Shown here: positions 33,660 to 42,465 of the stretch, piece after piece
Numbering within the stretch: the stretch's first letter is position 1
Layout of the letters: the number at the start of each line of letters is the position of its first letter
Made by a program: the position numbers and the translations under genes
The notes under the pieces: model-generated
What the model saw: only the letters and a program-made list of their open reading frames with translations
Told to the model about the DNA's origin: nothing
Databases searched by the model: none
Origin: Cyanobacteria bacterium SZAS-4
Lineage (GTDB): Bacteria; Cyanobacteriota; Vampirovibrionia; Obscuribacterales; Obscuribacteraceae
NCBI GenBank assembly: GCA_018266255.1
Contig: JAFEAT010000011.1
Span: 165,003 to 229,002, forward strand
Length of the DNA: 64,000 nucleotides
Reading direction: 5' to 3'

Positions 33660-33692
33660 AAGAGGAGTAAAGCAAATTGCCTCACTCCTCTT
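33660..33692. terminator. Possible two-way terminator hairpin
   Basis: A perfect 9-bp inverted repeat AAGAGGAGT/ACTCCTCTT with a 15-base spacer lies between converging genes. There is no long T tract on either side, so termination is uncertain. Confidence 0.4.
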
Positions 33693-33709
33693 CGGCTTCG
33701 GTTCAATGA

Positions 33710-33820
33710 TTGTTATAAACAACCTCCTGATTTGTTGGACGTTTTAAATTCCTCCATGTCGTTGAGTATTGGATTGACTCCTCAGTTTCCCTCCATGTCG
33801 TCGAATATTGCATTCACTCC
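33710..33820 (-). repeat. In-frame duplication of the C-terminal coding end across a stop codon
   Basis: On the minus strand the Sel1 gene ends GVNAIFDDMEGN-stop. The next 12 codons after the TGA read GVNPILNDMEEF in the same frame, and the frame then stays open for 10 more codons to a TAA at 33713. The repeat period is 39 bp including the stop codon. Confidence 0.8.
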
Positions 33821-34834
33821 TTCAGGTTCAGTTGGTTTCGCTGACTCATAGCGTTTCAGGAACGACTTTGCTGCTGGATAGCCTCGTTCGGCTGCCATTC
33901 GCACTAGTCGTAATGCACTTTTCTTGTTTAGTTGCAGGGCACCACCGCAAAAATAGAGCATTCCCAGGTTGTACAAAGCTCGCGATGAGCCTTGTTTCGC
34001 TGCACGACATAGCCACTTCGCTGCTTTGTCGTAGTCTTTATTTACACCACGACCTGCATAGAATCGGAGTCCAAGCTCAATTTGAAAGTTCACATCGCTG
34101 TCCTTTCCAAATTGCACGAACCACTTTTCTGCTTCAACTGGATCCGACATTGTGCCAATACCCTCGGCGAGGGCACAGGCAAGGTTGTATTTCGACATCC
34201 TGTGCCCTTGCTCGGCAGCTTTGCGAAACCAGTTGTAAGCGCGATGATCGTCAGCATCTACACCTACTCCGACTTTATACATCGATGCGACGTTGAACTG
34301 GGCTTTTGCTAATCCATTGTGCGCAGCTGTTTCGTACCATTGAAAAGCTTTTCGTTGATCGCACTCGACACCGAGTCCACGTTCGTACAAGAATCCCAAA
34401 TTGTTTTGGGCTTCGGCAAAATTTCCTTCCGCTGCGAGCGAAAAATATTCGTGCGCTTTGGCGAAATCTCTAGCGACACCTTTACCCGACATATACAACA
34501 ATCCGAGGTTGTATTGTGCAGGTTGGTGACCACTGCGAGCTGCTTTCAGAAACCAGACTGCAGCTTTTGAATAATTGATTTGATCCAACGATGGATCCAA
34601 ATACAAAAGCGCAACCTGAAACTGAGTAGCGGGTTCTCTTTTTTGAAGAGCTTTTGCTATTGTTTCCTTTCTTAGAGCCTCCGTTTGAATTGGTGTCATT
34701 TCTGACTGTTTTGAAGCACTTGACGGCTTCTTTGTTTTTGTTCTAGATTGAGTTGTTTTTTCCGACTTGATCGTTTTTCTTGGCTGAACCTCCTTAGCTG
34801 TTTGAGCTGTTTTCGTTATTGATTTGGTGGACAT
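33782..34834 (-). CDS. Sel1-repeat protein with basic N-terminus
   Basis: A 350-residue protein. The first about 50 residues are Lys/Thr/Ser-rich (TIKSEKTTQSRTKTKKPSSA), then about eight Sel1 repeats run to near the end (AHEYFSLAAEGNFAEAQNNL, AFQWYETAAHNGLAKAQFNV). It is the third Sel1 protein of the window and close in plan to the 1290 gene. The ATG at 34834 has GGAGG upstream, and palindrome copy E lies 80 bases further upstream. Its last 12 codons are duplicated in frame after the stop (33710-33820), so a readthrough or an ancestral longer form would carry two copies of the tail. Likely a cytoplasmic scaffold. Confidence 0.92.
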   Translation of the reverse strand: MSTKSITKTAQTAKEVQPRKTIKSEKTTQSRTKTKKPSSASKQSEMTPIQTEALRKETIAKALQKREPATQFQVALLYLDPSLDQINYSKAAVWFLKAARSGHQPAQYNLGLLYMSGKGVARDFAKAHEYFSLAAEGNFAEAQNNLGFLYERGLGVECDQRKAFQWYETAAHNGLAKAQFNVASMYKVGVGVDADDHRAYNWFRKAAEQGHRMSKYNLACALAEGIGTMSDPVEAEKWFVQFGKDSDVNFQIELGLRFYAGRGVNKDYDKAAKWLCRAAKQGSSRALYNLGMLYFCGGALQLNKKSALRLVRMAAERGYPAAKSFLKRYESAKPTEPEGVNAIFDDMEGN

Positions 34835-34913
34835 TTCAAGTTCCTCCGTGACTTACTCACTCAGCATCGTCGATGATGAAGGAAGCCGGAACAACGTATT
34901 GGCCAAAGTAGGA

Positions 34914-34929
34914 TTGACGTTTTCGTCAA
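34914..34929 (-). promoter_or_regulatory. Palindromic site TTGACG-N4-CGTCAA, copy E
   Basis: A full 16-bp copy lies 80 bases upstream of the Sel1 gene start on the minus strand, 24 kb away from the other copies and again in front of a repeat-protein gene. Confidence 0.65.
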
Positions 34930-34991
34930 AGACAAAAAAACGTTAGCCGTGAGCGCGGCACTGGTTATCGGATTTGGATTTCGGATCGGTC

Positions 34992-37238
34992 CTATCTAGT
35001 CACAGAATCGAGTGCCTGCGCATAGTTGTTATAAGTTGACTCTCCGATAATTGTCTTACCAACTTTGCCGGCTGGTGTGACGAATACAACAGTAGGAATC
35101 GGTCCAACTTTAAACTGGTCAGCGAGCTGATCGTTGGCAGAGTCTTCGATGTTGACGCGATTGATCTCAACGCGATTTCCGTATACGTTTGAAAGTTGCG
35201 CCATCGCATCATTCATGGATTTGCACTGGTCTGCCCAGTTTGCGTAGAAAGCATAAACTTTCGCTTTGCTGGTTGGTGCCACCACTGGTGCTACATTGCT
35301 GGCGGTGGAAATTCCGAACAAACTCGTGATGCGATCGAATGGACTTACGTAGCTCGACGATTGACTTGTTGTTGAAGTCTGTCCGCTTATTACGTTGCCA
35401 TTGACGCTTGTACTTGTGGTTGTTGATGAAGAATTAGTTCCCGTTGCAGGTGCACCAGTCATGTTCAACAAATAGGAATTGAACGCTTGAGCCTGATCAC
35501 CACCGCCGCGGCGAATTCTCATTGCTTGTCTGAAGAGAGGTCCAGCTTTTTCCGGTGCTCCACTCTGTAGGTAGGCTTTACCAAGCAACGCTAAAACGTT
35601 TGCGTCGGTAGGCTTTTGACTCTTAAGTTGTTCAAGCGATGTAATTGCATCTGAGTACTGACGATTATCGATCATCTGAGCTTGGCTCTCTAGACCGGTG
35701 AGATTGATCGGAGCGCGACTTCCGAAGCCACCGCCCATGTAACCACCTGGCCCACCCGGTCCGCCGTATGCGCCAGATCCGCCATACCCGCCAGATCCGC
35801 CTGGTCCACCAGGTCCACCCGGTCCACCCGGTCCGCCATATCCGCCTGGCCCGCGGCGAACTCGATGTCCAACCTTAGCAGTCAACCACGACGAGATGAC
35901 GCGGAAGTTTTGATCGCGTGGTCCAGCATCTTGTGTTTGCGCTTCTTCAAAAATTAAATGCTCACCTGGTACTGCGAAAAATGATTTGTCTTTCGCCGCG
36001 ACGTCGTTGAACAATTCCCATGTGCCTTCAGGTTTGACGAGTTGGTCGCCTGTTCCTTGCACGAACAGAACCGGCATGTTGGATACCTTCTTCGCTGCGT
36101 CATGATTGAAATTCATGAAGTCTTGAAATTGAATCAGCTCTTGCGGAGTCAAATTGAGACGCGCTAATGGATCGTCTTGCCATTGAGCTTTCAACTTTTG
36201 ATTTTGTGTTGCCTGGTTGACCAGGTCGCTTCCTACGTTTGCAACGTTGAAACCTGTAAGCAGATTCAGGAAAACTTTCATGCTTGTTTTGCCTTGATTG
36301 AATCGTTCGCTTGCGGGTACCGAGGAGATCAATCCGTCTACTAGAGTTGGATACATCGAGGCTGCGCGCAGAGCGATTGCGCCTCCCATGGATTCTCCAA
36401 GGACATAGACTGGCAATCCAGGATTGGCTGCGTGAATTGATTCGAGCGATGTTTTGATATCGTCGAGGCAGTCATCAAAATTGACCTTTGTTTTTCCTTT
36501 TGCGTTCATCCATGAACCGAAACCGCGAACGTCAATTGAGTAAACCGCGAGTCCACGGTTTGCCTGTTCTTTTCCGAAAAATTCATAGGAATTGCTCTGC
36601 AATCCCAGTCCATGCACGCAGAGTATGCAGGCAATTGGCGGTTTGTTCGGATCAACCCATGAGCGCATAGGCGGCGGTATTTTTCGTGGTGCAGCAGTGG
36701 TACCGTCAGTGGTTAGTGGCGCAGTACCGTTGGTTGATGTGGTGCCATTAACCGTGCCTGACCCGTAAGGCAAGTTGCCGTTGGTGCCTTGTTGGTAGTA
36801 AGGCGCACCTGGTTGATTCGGATATTGCGAGTTCGTCTGGTTTGGATAAGAATTCGGCTGATAGGAATTCGGCTGATTTGGATAGGTCGAGTTTGGCTGA
36901 TTCGGATAAGCTGAGTTCGGCTGATTCGGATATGTATTCGATTGCGTCTGTGTTTGCGTTTGCGACTGAGACTGTGCCGCCGAGTTTTGTTGCAAATTCT
37001 GGTCGACGCGATTCAATATATTCTTCTGCGCATTCTCCAAAAGTTTCTGCCCGGCTTGTCTCAAAAACGATGGAGCTTGAGGCGGACCAGATGATGACGA
37101 CCCCTGTGCCAGCAGTAGATCTGTTGCAAGAGACGTTTGCGCGGTTGAACCCGACAGTAAAGCGCACAATGCGCCAGTGGAGAGAATCTTTGCAGGAAGT
37201 CTTTTCATGTGATTGTGATCTCGTTCAGAATTAGCCAT
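34992..37238 (-). CDS. Exported alpha/beta hydrolase-TPR-thioredoxin fusion
   Basis: A 748-residue protein in four parts. A signal peptide is followed by an Asn/Pro/Tyr-rich repeat linker (units like YPNQPNS, about residues 100-150). A serine hydrolase of the S33/monoacylglycerol-lipase type follows (about 200-455; oxyanion phrase CVHGLG, nucleophile in GESMGG, His in PGEHLIF). A Gly-rich linker (GGPGGPGG units, about 465-505) leads to a TPR pair (about 515-580), and a thioredoxin-fold domain lies at about 660-745. In the last domain the usual WCxxC reads WADQC, so the first Cys is lost and only one Cys remains. The start at 37238 has no clear ribosome binding site; the ATG at 37208 (MKRLPAK) gives a more normal signal peptide and may be right. 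It should act outside the membrane on an ester or lipid. The four-part architecture is unusual. Confidence 0.85.
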   Translation of the reverse strand: MANSERDHNHMKRLPAKILSTGALCALLSGSTAQTSLATDLLLAQGSSSSGPPQAPSFLRQAGQKLLENAQKNILNRVDQNLQQNSAAQSQSQTQTQTQSNTYPNQPNSAYPNQPNSTYPNQPNSYQPNSYPNQTNSQYPNQPGAPYYQQGTNGNLPYGSGTVNGTTSTNGTAPLTTDGTTAAPRKIPPPMRSWVDPNKPPIACILCVHGLGLQSNSYEFFGKEQANRGLAVYSIDVRGFGSWMNAKGKTKVNFDDCLDDIKTSLESIHAANPGLPVYVLGESMGGAIALRAASMYPTLVDGLISSVPASERFNQGKTSMKVFLNLLTGFNVANVGSDLVNQATQNQKLKAQWQDDPLARLNLTPQELIQFQDFMNFNHDAAKKVSNMPVLFVQGTGDQLVKPEGTWELFNDVAAKDKSFFAVPGEHLIFEEAQTQDAGPRDQNFRVISSWLTAKVGHRVRRGPGGYGGPGGPGGPGGPGGSGGYGGSGAYGGPGGPGGYMGGGFGSRAPINLTGLESQAQMIDNRQYSDAITSLEQLKSQKPTDANVLALLGKAYLQSGAPEKAGPLFRQAMRIRRGGGDQAQAFNSYLLNMTGAPATGTNSSSTTTSTSVNGNVISGQTSTTSQSSSYVSPFDRITSLFGISTASNVAPVVAPTSKAKVYAFYANWADQCKSMNDAMAQLSNVYGNRVEINRVNIEDSANDQLADQFKVGPIPTVVFVTPAGKVGKTIIGESTYNNYAQALDSVTR

Positions 37239-37379
37239 GTGTGCCGAATTCAGTATATTGCATGCCTGCGATCGACGCCTGAGATGTGCAATACTTGAGC
37301 TCTGCAGGCAGCAATTTCATTCAGAATTTAACGCTTGGCTACATCCAGAATGTCTGACTGGCAAAACGATTTAGGATTC

Positions 37380-39959
37380 ATGCAGGACGTCAAGATTATC
37401 CGCAAGCTTAAACAATTCGCATTATTAGTTGTTGCCTTGCTCTGCTTTCCGCTTTGTGCAAGTGCCTGGAGAGCAGTTGAGTATTGCGACGTTTATATAG
37501 GTTCGGAAAAGGTATTTACAGTCACCAATACGCCTGTCATGTCTGCTATCGATCGAGCGCAAAACATAAGCTCGAGAATTCAAACCATCGTGGCATCGGG
37601 TGATTTCAATCCGACTCATCTCAGTGTGCGAAAAGGGCTAGATAACGTCCCTGTAATTATGCTGGACAATAGCCCCATATGTGGTGTCACTGCCGAAGAC
37701 AGCGCCGTGTTCGGCAAATCTGCAGATGCTGTGGCAATAGAATGGGCGGAGGCTCTCAAAGCAAAACTCGAAGAAGCGAAGTCAAATGCTGTGCCTGCCG
37801 CAACTCCCAAAGCCCACGAAAGCAAAACGCTGAACGAACACGCTGTGCTTTTGCTATTTCTCGAGATAGGTGTTTTGCTACTGGCGTCATTGATTTTTGG
37901 CGAATTGATGGTGCGCTTCGGACAGCCAGCAATCATCGGGCAGATATTGGCAGGATTGGTTTTAGGACAAACGGTATTTGGTAATTTCTTTCCAGATCTT
38001 TCAATACAGCTTTTTCCGCAAGATAGTTCTCAGTCGAAATTGATTGAGGCGGTTTCGTGGATCGGCGTGTCATTCCTATTGATGTTGACCGGCATGGAGA
38101 CCGATACTTCCATGTTGAAGCGCCTGGGCAAGCCAGCGCTCTACATCGCATTGATCGGGTTAATTGTGCCGCTTGTAGTTGGAGCAGGTTTATCCGTTTT
38201 GCTGCCAGCGGAATTGCGCGGAGATCCTAACGGCAGTTTAGCGTTTGCTGTTTTCGTGGGCACCGTTTTTGCAGTTTCATCAGTGCCCGTTGTGGCGAAG
38301 ATTTTGATGGATATGAAGTTGCTCAAGCGCGATGTTGGGCAACTGGTTCTTTCCGCTTCACTCTCGCACGACTTACTTTGCTGTTTGTTGTTGGCTGTCA
38401 TCGCCGTCTTGTCTGATTCGAAAGGCGGAGCAGGTGGCGGCAATCCACTGCTGACCGCAATCATCGGAACAATAGGATTTGTAGCAGTTGTCTATTTCGG
38501 GCGTCCTCTATTTTTCCGCATGCTTCGTTGGGTGAATGACAAAGTATCGACAAGCGATGGATTGATCACCTCGATGATCGTTATGTTGCTTCTGGGTGCC
38601 GCCACCACTCAAGCGCTGGGCATTCACATCGTGCTTGGCGCCTTCGCCGTTGGCGTCATTCTGTCGCAAACACCTGTAATCAACCACAAGGTGGTGCGCC
38701 CTCTCGAGATTGTGACGATGGCATTTTTCGCACCGATTTTCTTCGCCGCCTCTGGTCTGAACGTGAATCTAGGAGCGCTGCTTCAGCCGAAGTTGGCCGG
38801 TATAACATTGTTTCTCTGTGCAGCGTCGATGGCAAGCAAATTGATTGGCTGCTTTGCCGCGGGCAAGCTCACTAATCTGGGTCCATGGGAATCCCTTGCC
38901 ATCGGTATCGGTGCCAACGCAAAAGGATCGATGGGATTGATTTTGGCGATGTTGGGCTACTCATTGCACATCATCACTTTGGATATGCTGGCGATTGTGA
39001 TTTTTGTTTCGCTATTCTCGACGGCAGTAGCACCACCATTGATGAAGTGGACTCTGGGCAAAGTTCAGGTTACCGAAGAAGAACGGGTTCGCCTTGCTAA
39101 GGAAGAACGCCGCGCCCGCACGGTGCTCAGTAGCATTCGCCGCGTGCTCTGGCCAACCTCTGGCAAAGCGCGCAATCGGTTCATTGGAAAGCTGCTCGAC
39201 AGCATTGGCAAACGTCAGGTTATCGAGACTGTGGTCATGTGGGTGAAAACAAGCGATTCGGCAGACGACACCGACAGACCGTTCGAAAGCATTGCAAAAG
39301 CTATCGATACCAAATACGTCGAGTTGGAAAAGCGCATGGTCAAATCAGATCAGACCACGGATTGTATCATCGATGAAGCCAATCTTGGATACGATTTGCT
39401 CGTTATGGCGACAGACAAACCGCCTGCTGGAGCAGAGCATGTCTTCGGCAAACTCGTAGACGAAGTGATTTTGAACACGAGCACCAGAGTGTTAGTGGTC
39501 TATGACCCAGATCAAAGTGGAGACCGCGAGATCAAGAAGGTGGTAGTCCCTGTCAGCGGTTCGGAGTTGTCTGTCAGTGCCGGTGAGTTTGGAATTTCCG
39601 TAGCCAGTTCACTGGGTGCCAAAGTCACCATTGTTAGCATCGCTGAATCTGAGTTGGAAGATTTGTACAGCGAAGAAACTAAAAGCGGTGAAAAAATCCA
39701 GAAGAATATCACCGAAGATATTCAAGGATCATTGAAAGAACTAGCCAATGCTCTCAATGTTGATTTCACTGCTATCGAAGTGCACGCCGCATCGCATCCG
39801 GCGCAAGCCATCATCATGTCGGCACAGCAACAAGATGCTGATCTGATAGTCCTGGGTGCTGAGCCCAAAATGGGGAAAGGACTTTTCCTCGGCCATACTA
39901 TTAACTTTGTTTTGCGCAATGCACCTTGCGCGGTGGCAATATTAAAACTGCAAGCTTAG
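37380..39959 (+). CDS. Kef-type cation/H+ antiporter with periplasmic domain and USP domain
   Basis: An 859-residue protein. A signal peptide (IRKLKQFALLVVALLCFPLC) leads to a periplasmic domain of about 110 residues. In plan (VYIGSEKVFTV, AIDRAQNISSRIQTIV, VTAEDSAVFG) this matches the N-terminal domain I know from cyanobacterial mechanosensitive-channel proteins. About twelve membrane spans of the CPA2/Kef fold follow (GQPAIIGQILAGLVLGQTVF, NAKGSMGLILAM). The C-terminal cytoplasmic part has one or two universal-stress-protein-like domains ending in HTINFVLRNAPCAVAILKL. The start was set at the ATG at 37380 (AGGA 5 bases upstream, normal signal peptide); an ATG at 37350 and a TTG at 37335 are also in frame. 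It probably exchanges Na+ or K+ for H+, gated by the USP part. Confidence 0.9.
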   Translation: MQDVKIIRKLKQFALLVVALLCFPLCASAWRAVEYCDVYIGSEKVFTVTNTPVMSAIDRAQNISSRIQTIVASGDFNPTHLSVRKGLDNVPVIMLDNSPICGVTAEDSAVFGKSADAVAIEWAEALKAKLEEAKSNAVPAATPKAHESKTLNEHAVLLLFLEIGVLLLASLIFGELMVRFGQPAIIGQILAGLVLGQTVFGNFFPDLSIQLFPQDSSQSKLIEAVSWIGVSFLLMLTGMETDTSMLKRLGKPALYIALIGLIVPLVVGAGLSVLLPAELRGDPNGSLAFAVFVGTVFAVSSVPVVAKILMDMKLLKRDVGQLVLSASLSHDLLCCLLLAVIAVLSDSKGGAGGGNPLLTAIIGTIGFVAVVYFGRPLFFRMLRWVNDKVSTSDGLITSMIVMLLLGAATTQALGIHIVLGAFAVGVILSQTPVINHKVVRPLEIVTMAFFAPIFFAASGLNVNLGALLQPKLAGITLFLCAASMASKLIGCFAAGKLTNLGPWESLAIGIGANAKGSMGLILAMLGYSLHIITLDMLAIVIFVSLFSTAVAPPLMKWTLGKVQVTEEERVRLAKEERRARTVLSSIRRVLWPTSGKARNRFIGKLLDSIGKRQVIETVVMWVKTSDSADDTDRPFESIAKAIDTKYVELEKRMVKSDQTTDCIIDEANLGYDLLVMATDKPPAGAEHVFGKLVDEVILNTSTRVLVVYDPDQSGDREIKKVVVPVSGSELSVSAGEFGISVASSLGAKVTIVSIAESELEDLYSEETKSGEKIQKNITEDIQGSLKELANALNVDFTAIEVHAASHPAQAIIMSAQQQDADLIVLGAEPKMGKGLFLGHTINFVLRNAPCAVAILKLQA

Positions 39960-40000
39960 CGCCATTGGCGATTAATTGTGGCAGTGTAAACCGATTGAAT

Positions 40001-40057
40001 CGATTGATGTAATCCTGCGAGTACGGCAGTAAGTTAGTGTATTCCTGCCAGTACAGC
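40001..40057 (-). repeat. In-frame duplication of a C-terminal peptide across a stop codon
   Basis: On the minus strand the gene ends AVLAGIH-stop; after the TAA the same frame continues LT-AVLAGLH-QSIQSV. The period is 30 bp, so the peptide AVLAG(I/L)H is repeated in frame with the stop between copies. Confidence 0.75.
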
Positions 40058-40780
40058 TTTCAAATCCTCGTCTCTATTTGGTCCGTCCAGAGCTGCGCCC
40101 AGATTGTCATTTTTGATAACTTGGCGAGTAGTTCTGCCCGACGGAATCAGAAAACCACGGTCGATTTCAGGAGCACCTTTTTTGTCCATCGGTAATGTGA
40201 ATCCAGGATCACAATCAGTAGGAGCATCATCCTTAGGATCGTAGAAAATGAGCGCTTCATCATTGTCGTGGGCATTGATGTATTTTGTGAATTCATCTGC
40301 GTTCTTCCAATGAATGCCCTTTGTGCCGTGGATTGTTGGGTTGAACGGTACAAATTTTTCTTCCGGTTGTGGCTGTTCAGGAGGCGCAGCTTTTGGTGGT
40401 GCTGTGTCTTTTCCCAAACTTTCTATGTAATGCTTACCTGCATCGATGACACCACCGACCCACTGTTGAGCCTCTTGGAACGCTTTGCCCAAATCTTGAT
40501 GGTCAGCCAGTTGAACTGATTTGTGTGCGCCTTTTGCCGAATCATTTGCGCGGCTGCTACCGAAGATGTCGTCACTACTGCCGCCGTAGAGGTCGTGTGC
40601 TCTACCGAAATCGACGAAACTAAGTGTCTCTGTCTTGGAATGGTTAGCCTGGTTTGGACGTCCGAGCTGCTGGTGATGCTGCATCTCTTCATTGGTGATC
40701 GATAACACTGCCTTGATAGAGGCGTCACTGCGTTCTAGACCTTTGGAATCAAGATTGTGTTCGCCGGTTGCTCTAGTCAT
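40034..40780 (-). CDS. Hypothetical protein
   Basis: A 248-residue hydrophilic protein without signal peptide or membrane span. The middle holds a Pro/Glu-rich linker (APPKAAPPEQPQPEEKFVPF). A folded-looking C-terminal part of about 100 residues follows (HGTKGIHWKNADEFTKYINA, EIDRGFLIPSGRTTRQVIKN). The start at the ATG at 40780 is preferred to a TTG at 40846; neither has a strong ribosome binding site. No family is recognised. Its last seven codons are repeated in frame just after the stop. It resembles the genes at 22611 and 41114 in being a long polar protein with a small C-terminal core. Confidence 0.7.
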   Translation of the reverse strand: MTRATGEHNLDSKGLERSDASIKAVLSITNEEMQHHQQLGRPNQANHSKTETLSFVDFGRAHDLYGGSSDDIFGSSRANDSAKGAHKSVQLADHQDLGKAFQEAQQWVGGVIDAGKHYIESLGKDTAPPKAAPPEQPQPEEKFVPFNPTIHGTKGIHWKNADEFTKYINAHDNDEALIFYDPKDDAPTDCDPGFTLPMDKKGAPEIDRGFLIPSGRTTRQVIKNDNLGAALDGPNRDEDLKAVLAGIH

Positions 40781-41113
40781 GGTTTTGCCGTCCGTTTTGG
40801 TAAGTGCTCTCTGCTGTGTTTTTAGAATCCCAGAAAGGATTGGCAAAGTTTTGGCATCATCGACACGAGGTCGAATGGCTGAGTGGATTTAATCTAAGAG
40901 CGCCTCCTTGCGCTTCCCCCGCGTACAGGGCTCTTTGAGTCCGCCCGCGTCGCCGGTAGCATCATAAAAACAAATCAGCTCAATCTCGGGGATTTAATCT
41001 CTGCTTTGTCCAAATCTAAGCAGCCTCGCATATATCTAGGCACAGGCGAACTTATAACTTTCGATTACCAGCTACCCGGAAAGCAGGCGAACTGCTCGTG
41101 GAGAAATTTCGTA
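40781..41113. other. Divergent intergenic region without gene
   Basis: A 333-bp gap between divergent genes. The 11-mer GGATTTAATCT occurs twice, at 40885-40895 and 40992-41002, 107 bp apart. Nothing else was recognised; promoters for both flanking genes must lie here. Confidence 0.35.
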
Positions 41114-42424
41114 ATGGCACAAGCACATCTTGAATCGAACACTCAAGCAAAGCACGAAGGCATCGTCAGCACGCTCGAGCATGGCGTCGAGAATTTCCTT
41201 CATGCAGCCGCCTACGGCGCGATTCAAACACCGATTGACGGCATTACTCAATTTATAGACCACGTCACACCAGGCAAGCTGCCACATCTCGAAATCGTTA
41301 GCAAACCAACTGACGATTCGCTTTGGACTGGTGCCGGAAAATTCACTGGTGCAGTTTTCGATTTTGTCGTACTTCAAAAGCTTTTGGGATCAGCTGCTCC
41401 AAAATTTTTCGGCGCTGAATCTACTGCCCCAGTTTGGCTGAAGGCAGGCGCTACAGGCGCTGCCTATCAGGCGTTAATGCCCGTGAGCGAGAATGGCAAT
41501 TATTTCCTCAACAAAACACGCGACGTCGGCATCGGCTTCGGAGTGTTCGGAGCGATGGGCGCCGTAACAAGTTGGGCTGCTCCTAAGATGGGTAGTTCAT
41601 TGTTGGGACGAGTAGAAGCTGGTGCTGAAGGCGGATTCGCTGGGGGAGCCACCGACGCTGCTATGACTGACTTGCTCTACTGGGAGAGACCTGGTATGAG
41701 AGACTTGCAAAAGATTGGTAAGTACACCGCATTTGGTGCCGCTTTGGGAGCAACCAGTTATTTTGAAGATGAGTTGAAAAACAGATGGGAAAATGCAAAA
41801 AAATCATTTGAACAACCAACAACAGTCAACCAGGCGGACGTGAACAAAGTCGTGGAAGGTAAGCAAATTGGCGATAAGGCAGCCGCTGCACCAGCTGCCG
41901 AACTCACTGTTGAGCAGTCAGTGGCAAAATCACAAGCTGTCTTCAACGACGCGGACGTTCTTCCTGCACAGAAACAGTTGTACGAAGTAAAATTCCGTAA
42001 AGTTACCAATCCAAATGGCGAATCGGTGCCAACTCTGGAAAATCCAGGCGGAGAGACTGTTCAACAAGGCCATTGGGTTGCGCAAAGACTTGATGCGAAC
42101 GGGCAGCCAGTGATTGAGCGCGGGCAGGTCAATCAATGGCCAATTTCAACTGACGCGAAAGTAGCCAAAACTTACAACGTAGATCCAGAAACACTGGCGA
42201 CGAAAACCGAGTTCGTCGCTCCTACAAGAGTGGATGCGCCTCCTGTTCATGTCGTGCAATTGACCGAACCCATAAGAATTCAAACAAAGTGGGGCGCGAT
42301 GGATGGCAAGCCTGGCGACTGGCTAGCAAATTACGATTTTAATGCCGCCACTAACACTCCAGGGTCTGATTATGCGATTATTTCGGGTACATCCTTTGAG
42401 CAAACCTATAAGGTCTCGAAATAA
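41114..42424 (+). CDS. Hypothetical protein with Gly/Ala-rich hydrophobic segments
   Basis: A 436-residue protein. Residues about 20-250 alternate amphipathic helices and Gly/Ala-rich stretches (RDVGIGFGVFGAMGAVTSWA, GGFAGGATDAAMTDLLY), which suggest membrane-interacting or glycine-zipper-like hairpins. Residues about 260-436 are polar and end in a small beta domain with the phrase AMDGKPGDWLANYDF, similar to the PGDW/PGDY motif seen in several bacterial ADP-ribose- or sugar-related C-terminal domains. The ATG at 41114 has GGAG at 41100; the frame is open to 41006. The family is not recognised. It is followed 41 bases later by the membrane gene at 42466, so the two may be co-transcribed. Confidence 0.72.
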   Translation: MAQAHLESNTQAKHEGIVSTLEHGVENFLHAAAYGAIQTPIDGITQFIDHVTPGKLPHLEIVSKPTDDSLWTGAGKFTGAVFDFVVLQKLLGSAAPKFFGAESTAPVWLKAGATGAAYQALMPVSENGNYFLNKTRDVGIGFGVFGAMGAVTSWAAPKMGSSLLGRVEAGAEGGFAGGATDAAMTDLLYWERPGMRDLQKIGKYTAFGAALGATSYFEDELKNRWENAKKSFEQPTTVNQADVNKVVEGKQIGDKAAAAPAAELTVEQSVAKSQAVFNDADVLPAQKQLYEVKFRKVTNPNGESVPTLENPGGETVQQGHWVAQRLDANGQPVIERGQVNQWPISTDAKVAKTYNVDPETLATKTEFVAPTRVDAPPVHVVQLTEPIRIQTKWGAMDGKPGDWLANYDFNAATNTPGSDYAIISGTSFEQTYKVSK

Positions 42425-42465
42425 TTATCAGGCGTAGGATAAAGTTAGACCTCTCATTGAAGCTC

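Noticed and set aside
33417..33851. 144-codon frame overlapping two better genes
   Set aside because: It runs across the small gene at 33368 and antisense into the Sel1 gene; composition is not protein-like.
35690..35872. Asp/Ala/Val-rich minus-strand frame inside the hydrolase fusion gene
   Set aside because: It is a shifted reading of the Gly-rich linker repeats.
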